Shown: piece by piece, positions 44,320-57,580 of the stretch | Position numbering within the stretch: the first letter of the stretch is position 1 | How the letters are laid out: every line of letters starts with the position of its first letter | DNA from: Pratylenchus scribneri | Taxonomy: Eukaryota; Nematoda; Chromadorea; Rhabditida; Pratylenchidae | Length of the DNA: 64,000 nt | Reading direction: 5' to 3' | NCBI GenBank assembly: GCA_030063045.1 | Contig: JAQSEB010000233.1 | Location: forward strand, 267,819 to 331,818 | Translations under genes and position numbers: made by a program | The notes under the pieces: model-generated | Told to the model about the DNA's origin: nothing | Database searches by the model: none | Seen by the model: only the letters and a program-made list of their open reading frames with translations

Positions 44320-45650
44320 ATAAATGAATATTCCATTTTGGCAATTGTTTGACGTCATCCTTCTTCGTCCTTCTTCGAATATAGAAAATCCAAATTTTGA
44401 TAAATTTTTGCCATTTTTTTAATGTTGTTCTCCTTGAAAATTATTTCTATTCTTATATTTATTTAAAATATTTATGTCATTCCTTTCTCATTTATCATTA
44501 TTTTATTCCATTTAAATTTATTTATTTTATTGATGTATTCTCAAATTTCACATTCCATATTTTCATTACCTATTATGTTTTTATTTTATTAAATGTATTC
44601 ATATTTTATTCAACTCTTTACCTTTCAATTTCTTAGACAAATTATCCAATAATTCTTTTATTCATAATTTAATTTTATCTTCATTGCTTTCATTGTCGAT
44701 CAATTAATTATTCTGGAAGGGATTTTGATTATTTTACATTCTTTTAATTTCATTGTTTTCAATCAATGTTTCCTCTTCTTTTAATTTTAATTTAATTCTG
44801 TCTCCAACTTTAAGACATTTTTTATCTTAATTAATTAATCTACACAAAATTATAATAATTTTTTCACAGGATTGATAAAAACAAATCAAAAATAAATTGC
44901 CTTTAAATACATAGCTGATAAAGGGTAAAATAATAAATTAAAATATTATCAAAAATGCGAACTTAAATAAAGTGTTGTAGTCTGTGAAATTTCCATTTTT
45001 TCTCATTAGCCTCCTCCTCCTCCCTCTCCCCATCCGCCTACTTCTTTAAAAATTAAAATTGCCTTTTTAAACTGGTTGCCAATTTGGATCCTTTTGCCTT
45101 CTAACGATCATTTTTCCTCAAGAAACCGCAAAAAGTATTTTACAATTAATTACATCGACTTTTTAATACATCTAGAGCTTAAAAGATGATCCGAGTTCCT
45201 AGAGAATGCAATGTAACATTTAGACAGCCCAAATACATAAATTATACCAAATTTAGGAATCTTTGAGATTTTTGAAAAATTTGGGGATCAATAATCGACA
45301 AAAAAATCACAATCAGCAATAATCTTGGTTTTCTAAAGGCATAAAGGCAAATGAATCGTCCAATGTTGCAGTCAAATTAAAATTATAAAAAAATTATTTA
45401 TTAAAAAATTCATATACAAAAATATTTTATAAAATAGAAAGACCCATAAATTATTTTCTGTAGAAAATATATAATAATTTACTAAAAATATGTGTATATT
45501 AAATTCAAAAGATGAGAAGAAAACCACAATCAAATTTTACAAAATGATTAAATCATTGAACAAAATGAATGTAAAATAAAATGATAATTTTAAGAATATT
45601 TTTCATTCAAAGTTGTGTAATGTTTCTGTAAAAATGCTAATTTATTGAAA
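44320..45650. other. 3' flank of the SANT gene, no further gene seen
   Basis: T-rich and AT-rich sequence with several AATAAA-type words; the AAATAAAGTG at about 44965 is one candidate polyadenylation signal. No coding exon or RNA gene is supported. Confidence 0.4.
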
Positions 45651-45799
45651 TTTTTTTAATCTATTCAGAGGAATTGCGTCAAATAAAAGTTCTTTTGCCG
45701 AAGGCTAAATTTGCAAAATCAAAACTTGGTGAAATTTTGAATCATTTTTCCCTAAAATTATTTATTAATTTTTATTCTATTAATATTCGGACTAAAAAA

Positions 45800-46650
45800 A
45801 TAATCATGAAAATTGAATTTTACAGAATTGAAACTATGATATTGGAAAATGGAATTGACACCGGAATTTCTGGACTAGATTTGGTATCGATCGAGGTTAT
45901 CAGAATTCTGGCCCTGCTAATTATCTAATTTAAAATATTAAATTAATTTTATTAAAATTAAATATTTTGAATTTAGAATTTCTTCCCTAAGATTATTGCA
46001 TTAATATTTGCTCTCGAATAATGGTTGTCATTGATTCTGTCCAATTATTTGTCCATTTTTATGAAGGTTTAATAGCAATTTTTAGCTCATATTTCAATTA
46101 TTGGTTGGAAAAGATTAGTTAGTAAACATTAAAAATATATTATTTATTTAATTTATTAATAAATTTATTATTATTAAAAGAAAAAGTTATTTTGCACCTC
46201 ATAAATAATTTTATATAATTTATAATTTAATTTCTTATTTTATTGTTAAATTTTTAAAAATGAACAGAAACAGAAAAAGAATATCGAAATTTTGATAAAA
46301 AAAATAAAATTTTTAAAAATTTAAAAAACAAATTAACTATTATTATTTAAGTTAAAAAGTATTTTTTTCACAAATATTTTTGCATCTCATAAATTATTTT
46401 TTATATAATTTGAAATTTAATTTTTTTTTGTTGAATTTTCATAAAATGTTCAACGAACAGCCGAAATCAGAATGAAAATTGAATAACAAATTTAATTTTA
46501 AATTTTAAAAATAATGATGATAAAAAATAAAAATAGTAAAAATTCATTTGATAACGCGGTGAAGAAAATTATTTAAAAATTATTCAAAATATTTTTGTAT
46601 CTCATAAATTATTTTCTATAATTTAGAATAAAGTTCAAATTTTTTGTAGA
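45800..46650 (+). repeat. composite AT-rich repeat, copy 1
   Basis: Contains a module ending in an AATTTCTGGAC/AATTCTGGCC-type sequence (about 45810-45920), a module with GTCCAATTATTTGTCCATTTTTATGAAGG (about 46040-46130, shared in parts with 48170, 52460 and 55200), and three approximately 200-bp monomers at about 46190, 46380 and 46595. Confidence 0.6.
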
Positions 46651-46689
46651 ATTTTCCCAAATATGTTTGAGAAAATTCAGCAATATTTC

Positions 46690-46870
46690 CCAATTATGGA
46701 TAATGTCACCCATTTTTATTTTTTTAACAATCCCATTTTGAGTTCTCAGTTTCTTGGTTCTTATGAAGCTTCTTGGTATAGTAAAAATTATTATGGTATG
46801 GTTATATTGTTAATTTTACGGCTGTGTTGAACAATAATATATCATAACTATGGTATTTTTTTGTTATTTC
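46690..46870 (+). repeat. dispersed repeat module shared with 62950-63170
   Basis: The two places share CCCATTTTT, TTTTTAACAATCCCATTTT, GTTCTCA and TTTCTTGGTTCTT in the same order, then a GATTATATTGTTAATTTTA-like stretch, so they are diverged copies about 16 kb apart. Confidence 0.65.
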
Positions 46871-47939
46871 ATCATTTGTTATTTTGGCAAGTCAATTGTA
46901 AATAAATAAATTCCATCCTTTCAAAAAGAATTCAAAAATATGAATGGTCGAAGTTTTTAAAATTGGATCATAAAATTGTAAATTTAACTATCCTAGTTTT
47001 CGAATGCAAAATTGGTAAATTATAAAAATAATGAAATAAAAAAATTATTTTAAAACCCATAAAATATTTCGATAACTATGAGAATATATAATTATTATTT
47101 TTTATTAAATGCTAAATTAGACCGCAAGAAAACTCAACATAAAAATATTTGAAAAAAAATAAAAAATAATTTAATTTAAAATAAATCACATAATATCGGC
47201 TTCTTCGGCGACGATTGGTGATTTGACCACCCATTAATTCCAACCAGTCACAAAATAAAATCAAACACAGTGCAAATATGTTTATATATAATCACTATTT
47301 TTCATCACCAAATTCATATCCACCTTATCATCAGCTAAATAGAACATTCTTCCTATGGAAACATCCTAGCAATAAATAATTGAATTTTTAAATAATTTTT
47401 TTAAACCATATACTTTTTCTCATTCAATTTATTAAAAGCCATCTTTTTATTTTTCCTAACGAAAATAAAGAAGGAATGGCCATAAAAATAATAATAATTT
47501 TACAAAAAAAAAAACAAAAACAAAGGGATTGAATATTTTAATAAAAATTGAAATAAATTCACTTAAATTTATTTTTGTTAAAATTATTTTAAGAAAAATT
47601 TTTAAAAATGAAAAAATTGAAAAAAAATAAACTTGATAAAATTACAGAAATTTAATTAATTAATTACTAATAAATTTCATATTTTATCAATTTTTAAAAA
47701 AAAATTTTAAATTATATTTATTTAATTTCAAAGGAAAGAATTAATATGTCAGCGAAATTTTATATTTTAATTTATGTACTTTTTATTAAAAAAATATTTT
47801 TTTGTTATTCAAAAATGCCTTACGCAAATAGAAAATTTTTACAATTGTCAATGACACAATTTTACCCAAAATTTTTTTAGTCAAATTATTTATTAATTAT
47901 TTTTATTCCGAAAAAAATGATAAAATTTTTGTATTGGTG

Positions 47940-48290
47940 GCTAAAAAAATTAAATTTTCCAAAACCTGGAATTATAGTATTGAAATAGGAATCGGCGCAG
48001 GAATCATGCCGAAATTCTGGTTCGGCTATATTTTGAAAAATTACTAAATTTAAAAAAAATATTAAATTTTATTAACATTAAAATATGTTTTTAATTTAGA
48101 TTTTCTTCATCAATAAAGATTACTCATGAAAATGTGATCTCTATAGAATAATGATTGTAATTTCCATCGTTGATTCCGTCCAATTTTTTTTCCATTTTTA
48201 TGGAGGCTTAATTGTAATTAATTCATCTTTCAATCAATGGTTGGAGAATATGAGTAATAGAATTAAAAAATATTTTGTTTATTTAAATTA
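47940..48290 (+). repeat. composite AT-rich repeat, copy 2 (head modules)
   Basis: Begins AATTTTCCAAAACCTGGAAT, passes through GGAATCATGCCGAAATTCTGG and GTTCGGCTATATTTTG, then CCATTTTTATGGAGGCTTAA, directly followed by the long monomer array. The same head modules occur at 52300-52560 and 55060-55310, and the first one inverted at about 57460-57580. Confidence 0.7.
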
Positions 48291-48319
48291 TTAATTTATT
48301 ACATTTTAATTTTTCACAA

Positions 48320-50010
48320 ATATTTTAGCATCTCATAAATTATTTTCTATAATTTGTAATTTAAGTTGTAATTTTTTGTTGGATTTTCGCAAAATGCTTG
48401 ATTCAATACCATGACCAAATTTGAATAAAAAAATTTAAAAATAATAGATAAAAATAAAAGAAGTATAAATTCATTTGATAATATGGCAAACTAAATAATT
48501 TAAAATAATTTTTTCATATTATTTTTACATCTCATTTCTATAATTTTAAATTTATATTCTAATTTTTTTGTTTAATTTTCACAAATAACCAAAAAAAAAT
48601 TCAACGATATTTGAATAAAAAATTATATTGAAAATAAAAAAAAAAACTAAGAAATTTAAGGAGATATAAATTCATTTAATATTTCAGCTAACAAATTATT
48701 TGAAATAATTTTTTTACAAAAATTTTACATCTCATAAATTATTTTATAAAATTTTGGATTAAAGTTCTAATTTATGTTGAATTTTTCAAAATGTTCGGAG
48801 AGTATGAAGTCCGAAATTTGAATAAAAAATTTAATTTAAAAATAATGATAAAAAAATTAAAATAGTATAAAAATTCATTTGATAACTTGCTGAACAAAAT
48901 TATTCAAATATATTTTGCATTTCATAATTATTTTATATAATTTGAATTTATTTTTTATTTTTTGTTAAATTTACACAAAATGCTTCATCAATACTGTCGA
49001 TTGAATAAAAAATTTTATTTAAAAAAATAAAAGAATGAAAAAAATTTAAATAAATATAAATTCATTTGATAATGTATCGAAAATGATAATTTAAAATAAT
49101 TTTTAACAAATATTTTTGCATCTCATAAATTATTTTATAAAAAGGGGCATTTAAATTCTAATTTTATAGAATTTTTACAAAATGCTTGAACACCACTACA
49201 TATGACAAAATCTAAATAAAAAATTAAATTAAAAAATTAAAAAAAATAATGATAAAAAAATTAAAGAAATTAAATTTATTTAAAAATTTGGTGAGCAAAA
49301 TTATTTAAAATAATTTTTTAAATATTTTATGCGTCTCATAATAATTTTATATAATTAGAAATTTAAATTCTACTTTTTTATTGAATTTTATAAAATACTA
49401 AAGAAATATTTTGACGAAATTTGAATAAAAAATTAATTAAAAAATTTAAAAATAATAATAAAAATTAAAGAAATATAAATTTATGTGATAATAGGGCGAG
49501 AGAATTATTTAATAATTTTTAAAATATTTTTTGCATCTCATAAATTATTTTTCCATAATTTGGCATTTAAGTCTAATTTTTTTAAATTTTCATAAAATGT
49601 TCAAGAGTACTGCTAATATTATGACAAAATTTAAATTAAAAAATTAAATCTAAATTGATAAAAAAAATTATAAAAAATTAAATAATTAAAGAATTAAAAT
49701 TTTTAGTTTGAAATAATTATTTTTTAAACTAATTTTTGGATCTCATAAATTATTTTATAAAATTTGAAAAGTTCTAATTTTTAATTGACCTTTTACAAAA
49801 TGTAACCAGGAAACCAAACTCAAAATTTAAAAAAAAATATTAAAAATAGTGTAAAATTATTCTGATAACGTGGAAAACAAAATTAAAATAAAATTTAAAA
49901 ATATTTGTAAATGATTTAAAAAGAATTAAAATTATCCATTTAATTTAGGCAACTCATAAAATATCTTTTTATTTTTGTAATAAAGTTAATTAATTTTAGT
50001 GGCTTTTAAA
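48320..50010 (+). repeat. tandem array of about 200-bp AT-rich satellite monomers
   Basis: Nine successive units start with GCATCTCATAAATTATTTT or close variants, at about 48330, 48530, 48725, 48908, 49118, 49331, 49531, 49737 and 49950. Each unit continues through a TTTTTACAAAATG-like word and AAATTTGAATAAAAAATTAA, and ends before TTCATTTGATAA and AAAATTATTTAAAATAATTT. The units are diverged (roughly 75-90% alike by eye). Confidence 0.85.
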
Positions 50011-50089
50011 AACAAATATAATTGTAATTTCAATCTTCAATTAAAATAAAAAATAATTTAAAATTAATTTATTTTCAATAAAATAAAAA

Positions 50090-50300
50090 AATAATTTTAT
50101 CAAATTCTAGTTTTACAAACATTTTATCATGCGCAAAATTTCTGTAATTTTCAATTATTTTCAAACAAATTTTTTTTATTTTAATATCAATGTATTTACA
50201 TTTTTCTTCTATGAGATACAAATATCTTTTTAATAAAAAATTATTTAACAAAAAAGCAGTCAACAAAAGAGAAAGTGTAAAATTAAAAATTTGGTCGATC
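50090..50300 (-). repeat. inverted monomer-like module shared with 60230-60400
   Basis: GCGCAAAATTTCTGTAATTT, TTTTAATATCAA and TTCTTCTATGAGATAC follow in the same order as at 60280-60370. The CTATGAGATAC is the monomer word on the opposite strand. Confidence 0.65.
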
Positions 50301-52289
50301 ACTGTATTTTACCATCTTGATAAGATACCGGACGAATTTTGAATAAAGAATTAATAAATTTATTGATGATGCGGTGAAAATTATTTAAAATAATTTTTTA
50401 GAATATTTTTTCATCTCATAAATTATTTTATATATTTTGTAATTTAATTTCTTATGTGGAATTTTTAAAAAATATTTCCAGAGAACGAAACCGATCAAAA
50501 TATGAATAAAAGATTTTTAAAAATTTGTAAAAAAAATTAAAAAAGTACATTTATTTTATAACCAAGCTAACAAACTTATTTAAAACAATTTTCTGGTTTT
50601 TTTTTATTTTTTTCATATCCCATAAATTTTTTCAAATAATTTTTCATTTAATTTGGAATATTTTAACAAAAATTAAAATATCAAATTTGATCAGTGATCA
50701 AAAATTATTGAAAAAAAATTAAAAAAATTCTAAAGATCTTTGAATTTTTTAACATTAAAAATTTAGTAAATTATTTTACAATCTTCAGTTATTTAAAATT
50801 TAAATAATAGCAATAGCATATTAATTACAATTATCACAATATTTAATTTTTAATATTTCCGTCCAATTTTATTCTGCAATTTTAAATAAATTACATAAAA
50901 AAAATTTAGAAATTTACGATTTGAAAAAAATAAAATTTTATTAAATTTATGCTCCGCCTCCGCGCGACCAGTCACATTCCAGAGTCCACTTTAATATTAT
51001 CTTCTCAGTTCATCCAACACATACCAGCGAGATTAAAATGGTCATAACTTTTTATTTTTGAGTTTTATTTTCCAACTTGACTGAAATTAATTACATATTA
51101 AATCTCTATTTTTTAGCAAAAATGATTATTTTAATTTTTTCGAACGTTTTCATAGAATAATTTTAGAGATTTTTAATTATCTGAAATTTTTATGTAAATT
51201 TCCAAAAAATAATTTATAGGTTCTAAGAAAATTATATTTTTACAAAAATTATATATATTTATAAAAATAATTTTTAAAAATTTTACTTTCTTTATAATTT
51301 ACATTGTGTTCTAAAAAAGAATATAAAATTTACAATAATTTTAGATACAATTTTGAGAAATTTCAATCAGCAATATTTCAATTGCTTTTGAAATGTTTTA
51401 GCACATTTGCAGACGAAACTATCTGGTGCCGTTAGTGTTAAAGCTACTATGGCATTGTTTATGTACCTTTCTTTTGACCATATCACAACAAGGAAACTAC
51501 AATTTCGGAAGGCGATATGCCATACGAAAGCCTTAATCGTACTCTAAAAAGTGGCTAACTAATTTTAAAGATGGATTTCATCCATCAAATTTAAAATGTC
51601 CATTTTTTTAGACTACCCTTCCGGCTTTCAAATGGTATATCAACATCCATGAAATCAAAAATTCAAGTTGCACAAAAAGAAATCGATACAATTTTTAATG
51701 AATTTATGTGGTTGATCTTTTAAACTAAAATTTTAAGTCACATATTTTAATTATACATTTTTATAATTTTTTTAAAATTGTTTGAGCAATGTTGTTTTAG
51801 AATTTCTCCCTTTAAAAGAATATTCTAAATTAAAAAGAAAATTTATTAAAAAAATTTTATGAGTTTTAAAAAATATCCATACGTGTTTAAAAATTTGAAT
51901 AAAATTTTTGGCCTACCGATGGCCATATCATATCTTCTAAATAATTTATCAAATTAGTTCAATGCTATGCGAAAATTTTTTGCTTATTTTTTCATTAAAA
52001 AACAAATAAATATATTTAAATATTTAGCATCTAAATGCTGGAATTGTATCATTTTCCATTTGTGATATATAAAATTCAATAGATAATTTGATTGTGAATT
52101 GCTTTGTAAAATAATTATAAATAATATTTATATTTGAAAATTTGATATTAAAAAATTAATACAGAATTAAAATTGAAATTTTTAAAATTCTTTAATTCAA
52201 GAAATTTATTTGCCATATAAATTTTTTCATTCTCCATCTTTTCACGACTGTCAAGACCAAATAAAAAATGATAATTATTATTCATTGAT

Positions 52290-53060
52290 AAAAGTTCTGC
52301 CGGAATTCTGGTCCGGTCTTTTTTTTTAAAAAAATCTAATAATTAAATATTAAATAAGCTTTATTAATATTAAATATTTTTAATTTAGAATTTCTTCACC
52401 AATAAATATTATTTATTATGTGAATATGTATTATCAAATAATGATTGTCATTTCCATTGTTGAATTCGTCCAATTATTTTTCGATTTTTATGGAGGCTTA
52501 ATTGCAATTTTTAATTCATATTTCAATTATTGGTTAGAGAAATTAAGTAGTGAATACAAAGATTAAAAAATATTTTATTTATTTAAATTTTTCATAAATT
52601 AATTATTATTAAATAATAAAGGAAATTTTTCATAAATTAATAAATAAATAAAAAATTTTTCATCTATTTCATTACTTCTAGCATATAATATAATAATATC
52701 TCCTTTTTCATTAAAAGTAATACATATTTTTGCATATCATAAATTATTTTCTCTAATTTAGCATTTATGTTCTAATTTTTGTTGAATTTTTATAAAATTG
52801 TTTCAGCACCTACCAACCACGAAATTTGAATAAAAAAATTAAATTAAAAAATTTAAAAATAATGATAAAAAATAAAATAGTATAAATTTTTTTTTCATGG
52901 CACAGTAAATAAACTTATAAAAAATAATAAAATTAAAAATATTAAAAATTGAAACAAAAAGAATTAAGAAAAATTATACCCGTAAATTTTGCATCCCATA
53001 AATTATTTTTTTATTTGTACACTAAAATGAATTAATATTAATGGTTTTTAAAAATGAATC
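52290..53060 (+). repeat. composite AT-rich repeat, copy 3
   Basis: GGAATTCTGGTCCGGTC at about 52300, then TTTATGGAGGCTTAATTGCA at about 52490, then monomer words at about 52730 (GCATATCATAAATTATTTTC) and 52985 (GCATCCCATAAATTATTTTT). Confidence 0.6.
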
Positions 53061-54796
53061 GCAATCCATGACCTCGTTCCCACCTTCAATTAGATTAAAG
53101 AAATAATTTTAAATAGATAAAAAACACCAAAAATTAATAAAATTAATTATCAAAATCTCCACCATTTTAAAGGTTATGCGTGGCTTATTAAAATCTTTTT
53201 GCATTGCCCTTTTTCCTCTATGCCATGTTTTGGTATTGGAACGTATTTTGGCCTAGAATATGATTTTTGTTTCCAAAAATAAGTTCAAAAATTTCAATCG
53301 CCGAATAAATGCATTAATTTTTTGTGAAACTTGTTAGTTAAAATTATTAATCAAACTTTTTTTTAGTATTTAAAATATTTTTATAACTCATAAATTTTTT
53401 CTAGCAATTTTTTCTTTTAGTTTGAAATAATTTTTAAAATAAACCATACAAAACTCGAGAACTAACATAAAAATATATAGAAATAAAATATATAGGTAGT
53501 TCTTTTTGTTTAACACTGTAGCTTTTTTAAACACAATTTGTAAATAGTTAAAATAAAATTTTTAAAAATTATTTTTAAACCAATAAACTCTTTCGATATT
53601 TGTGGGGTATTTATTACTTATTTTTTGGTAAAATTTAAATTAAACCAAAGTTTTTGGAAATCAAAATATTTGGAAAAAAACAAAAATAAGAATATATTTT
53701 AAATTCAACTAATTCATTAATGTTCCTCACCGATAACGGGTATCCCTTTTTGAAAAATGGGGATAATTTTATCGATTTATTCATTACATGATTTATTTTA
53801 TTGTTAGTGACGAAATTTTTTAATTAATGCTTAAAATGAAGAAAAAGCAAAATGTGATAAATAAATAAAATTAATGATAAAAAATTTATATTCACAATTA
53901 GAAAAAATTTGTATTTTTTTAATTAAAAAAATTTTGAAATTATTTTTAAGCCCATAAAATATTTAGACATCTGTGGGGATTTTTAATAATTATTTTTCCT
54001 CTTAAAAGCTAAAATATTACCTGAGCAAAAACACAAAATATTTGAAAAAAAATTTAAAAATAAATTAAGCCAACCACATCAACTTTGGCTTTACTCTCAA
54101 TGATTGGTGACCTCACTATCCATTAAACTCACCGATCCTCGCCATAATCACAAAATCAGCTACAATCCGCAAATATTATCATCCTCCACCATATCTAAAT
54201 TTATTTTTCTTTGCATCTTATAAATTTTTTATATCAAATCTTTCTTTTCATTTTTGATAATTTTATAAAAACATAAATAAAAAAAGCAATGGTCCAAAAA
54301 AAATATTCAAATAATAAATAAAATTAAAAAAAAATTCCGTATTAATGTGTATTTATTTTTTATATCCATTATTTCTAATAACATTTTAAAAAAGGGCAAC
54401 CATTTAACAAATTCAATCTTTTATTTTTTTGAGGGTTATAATTTTTTATTATTTATATTTAATCTACTCATGTTCATTTGCAATTTTATTTGAATATTTA
54501 TTTTTTTTTAACTAATTAGTAACGTTCAAATATTAAAAATTCGAGCAATAAATAAATAGAAAAATTTTTATGCTGATGGATAATAGTTAAGTATTGCATT
54601 TGTTAATTGAACAAAAAATTTTTCGAAAGAATTAGAATAAAAAATAATTTAAAATGATTAATTTCCGAGGGTAAAAAGTGGTTAATAATAATTTTTTAGA
54701 GTTACTAAAGAACCGAAACAAATTTCAATGTAGACAAAGTTTGTTAAATCTTTAAATAAATAATCCAATTCTGCAGTCATAAATTAAATTGTTGGC

Positions 54797-54941
54797 TTAG
54801 TGCTGTTGCATATGCGGATGTTCTGGTTCAGATGGCGCCGGTTTCTCTGAATATTTCTTTAATTTCATTGTGGCTTCTGCTTTTGCGGCTTCCTCGAGTT
54901 TATCGAAGGCAATTTCCTCAAAGTATTTTTGTGCGCCAATT
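54797..54941 (-). CDS. isolated terminal exon of an unidentified gene
   Basis: After an AAAAG acceptor (54943-54942) 47 codons run to a TAA at 54799-54797, reading KYFEEIAFDKLEEAAKAEAT and ending EPEHPHMQQH. The exon is much richer in G+C than its surroundings and uses ordinary codons, so it looks under selection. The helical Glu/Ala/Lys core suggests a small soluble or mitochondrial protein, but I do not recognise it. No matching upstream exon was found between here and the window end, so it is either the last exon of a gene with long introns or a fragment copied here. Confidence 0.5.
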
Positions 54942-55059
54942 CTTTTATTAAAATTATAAAAACGTACAAAAATTGTAAGTTTGTTTTGCTCTACGTATTA
55001 TAATAAAATAATTAAATTAATTAGTGCAGAAAAATAATCTTAAAAAACCACAACAATTT

Positions 55060-55640
55060 AAAATTAAATTTTCCAAACCTGGAACTATAGGATTGGAAAC
55101 AGGATTCGGCACAGGAATTATGCTGAAATTCTGGTTGGGCTATATTTTGAAAAAATTACTAAATTAAAAAATATTAAATTTAATTAACATTATATTTTTT
55201 TCCATTTTTATGGAGGCTTAATTGTAATTTTTAATTACTCTTTCAATTATTGGCTGTAGAATATGAGTAATAGAATTAAAAATATTTTATTTATTTAAAT
55301 TATTAGTTTATTACATTTTATTTTTGCATCTCATAAATTATTTTCTATAATTTGATATTTAAGTTCAAATTTTTTGTTGAATTTCCACAAAATGCTTGAA
55401 TCAACACCATGACCAAATATGAATAAAAATAAATTTTAAAATTTAAAAAATAATGGATAAAAAATAAAATAAGTATAAATTCATTTGATAATATGGCGAA
55501 CTAAATTATTTAGATTAATTTTTTCAAATTATTTTTGCATCTCATAAATTATTTTATAAAATTTAGAATATAAGTTCTAATTTTTTGAACTTTCACAAAA
55601 TTTTCATACACAACATTCTCAACAAAATTTGAATAAAAAA
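55060..55640 (+). repeat. composite AT-rich repeat, copy 4
   Basis: AAATTTTCCAAACCTGGAAC, GGAATTATGCTGAAATTCTGG, TTTTTATGGAGGCTTAATTG, then monomer words at about 55330 and 55535, the same order as copy 2. Confidence 0.65.
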
Positions 55641-56289
55641 TTAAATTAAAAAATTTTAAAGGATGTCTATTTTTCTGCCCATGTATTCAATTTTCTGCTA
55701 CCAAAATTTCCGAATTTTCCTTTCTTTTCCTCATAATTAGCTCTCATCTCTCATTCCCTAATACGCTTAATGCCTGCGTAAATTAAATAAATAAATAAAT
55801 TAATTAATTAATTTAAAAGCTTATATTTATAAATTAAACATAATTATGATTATTAAATAATAAAATGGAGAAATGAACGACTAAAATTACGATACCCCAA
55901 TTCCTGGCCATTACATTAACCCTAAATCCCTTACCGGCACAAACATTAAACCTATAATATTGAACCTTCAAATTAATTTACATTTATTATTAGTTTATTT
56001 TAAAATGTGGAGAACTGAACACAATTCCATTTTGATTCAACAATTTGGACAAATTTTCCTTTTAAAAATGAGACGACAAATTTGCAATATACAAATTGTT
56101 TGGGTTATGCTGTTGCTGAATACTAAATATTTAATTTATTTTTTAAAAATGTATTTCATTTAACTGAGCACGCAACGAGTGGTCTTTTTTTATTAATGGA
56201 TAAAAGATTTATTTATTAAAAGAATTTAGTAATTTTTTATGAGTTGAAAAAATATTGATAAAAAAATTATTATCAAGAAATTGTGGTAT

Positions 56290-56511
56290 TTATATATTAT
56301 CTGTATGCAGATTTTTTTGATGAAGAGTACTCCTAAGCGATGATGTCGAATGTCGATTGTTGTTGGAGAAACATGAGGCGGATCCAAATGCTCTCTGCTG
56401 TTTGTGGTGATTATAGCAATCCGCCAGAATTGCTTTGATAATTATATCAATCATGCTTGTAATCCTTCTCATTCTTATTAAAATTTCATTGTAAAATTGA
56501 AATAAATGCAA
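56290..56511 (-). CDS. possible exon, Ser/Asn/His-rich (uncertain)
   Basis: A less AT-rich segment whose minus strand reads IIKAILADCYNHHKQQRAF and SCFSNNNRHSTSSLRSTL before a stop at 56290. It may be an exon of the same kind as at 54797, but there is no family match and no defined partner exon. Confidence 0.25.
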   Translation of the reverse strand: MHLFQFYNEILIRMRRITSMIDIIIKAILADCYNHHKQQRAFGSASCFSNNNRHSTSSLRSTLHQKNLHTDNI

Positions 56512-56999
56512 AGATTATGCATTTTTGAACGATCAACTGCAGTCAATAAGGTTAAAAAATGAAAAGGAAAATTTGTTGCAAAAATTTATGAGATGCATAA
56601 AAAATTAAAAATACTAACTGATGCATTTTGATTTGTCCTGTCAAGAAATTAAAGTTACTTGTTTTGTTTATTGTTAGAAATTCCAAATTATAGAATAATT
56701 TATTTAAAATTTCTGACAAAAAAATTTTAATTTTTTGTATTATTTGAATTATTTTTCGACATAATTCTTGTTTAGTTTATTCCAAAATAGAAGAAAATTT
56801 GTTAGAATAAAATTATGAGTTGCTAAAAAAATATTTAAAAAACATCATATACTGTATCAAAATTTAAAAAGGCAATTGAATTGGTTATTATTATTAAAAC
56901 AAAAACTAAAGAATTTTAAAAAAATATGTGAAATACATATATGATTATTTTCAGAAAAATCTTTTTGATAATGCAGCAAACAAAGTTATTTTAAATAAT

Positions 57000-57580
57000 T
57001 TTTCAAACTAATTTTTGCATCTCATTAATTATTTTATATAATTTGGAATTAAAGTTCTAATTTTTTTTTGAATTTTTACAAAAATGTGAATGAATACCAG
57101 ATCAAAATTTGAATAAAAAAATAAATTTAAAAAAAATTAAAATAATGATAAAAATTAAAGAAAATTAGCTGATAATATGGCAAATAAAATTATTAAAAAT
57201 TTTTTCAAAATATTTTTAAATCTCTTAATTAATTTTATAAAATTTGGAATATAAATTCTAATTTTTTTTTAATTTTTACAAAATACATTCATAAAATGGA
57301 AAATAATTGTTATGGAAATACAAACATTATTCAATAGCACATATTCATATATTAATTTTTATAGGTGAAAAAATCTAAATTAAAAATATTTTTTAATGTT
57401 AATAAAAATTATTTAATATTTTTTTATTAATTAATTATTTAATTTTTAAGTATTAGTGACTGAATCTGAACCAGAATTCCTGCATAACCTCGTATTTACC
57501 TAACATAGACAAGAAATTGTGGCGCTGACTGATATAGGTTTCTATTATTATATTTTCTGGTTCTGGAAAATTCAATTTGT
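57000..57580. repeat. monomer pair and an inverted head module
   Basis: Plus-strand monomer words at about 57010 (GCATCTCATTAATTATTTT) and 57218, then on the opposite strand the head module (CCAGAATTCCTGCATAACC at about 57465, TCTGGAAAATTCAATTTG at about 57560). It shows that modules have been inverted relative to each other. Confidence 0.5.

Noticed and set aside
45674..45928. 84-codon plus-strand frame beginning with a plausible acceptor (LRQIKVLLPKAKFAKSKLGE)
   Set aside because: The first about 28 codons look coding, but the rest is AT-rich repeat sequence shared with other modules; kept out as unsupported.
50075..50302. 75-codon minus-strand frame
   Set aside because: Lies within the repeated inverted module and is low-complexity; a chance frame.
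51430..51650. GC-richer stretch with a phrase like a transposase helix-turn-helix (LKKWLTNFKDG)
   Set aside because: Too short and interrupted by stops; could be a decayed transposase but cannot be shown.
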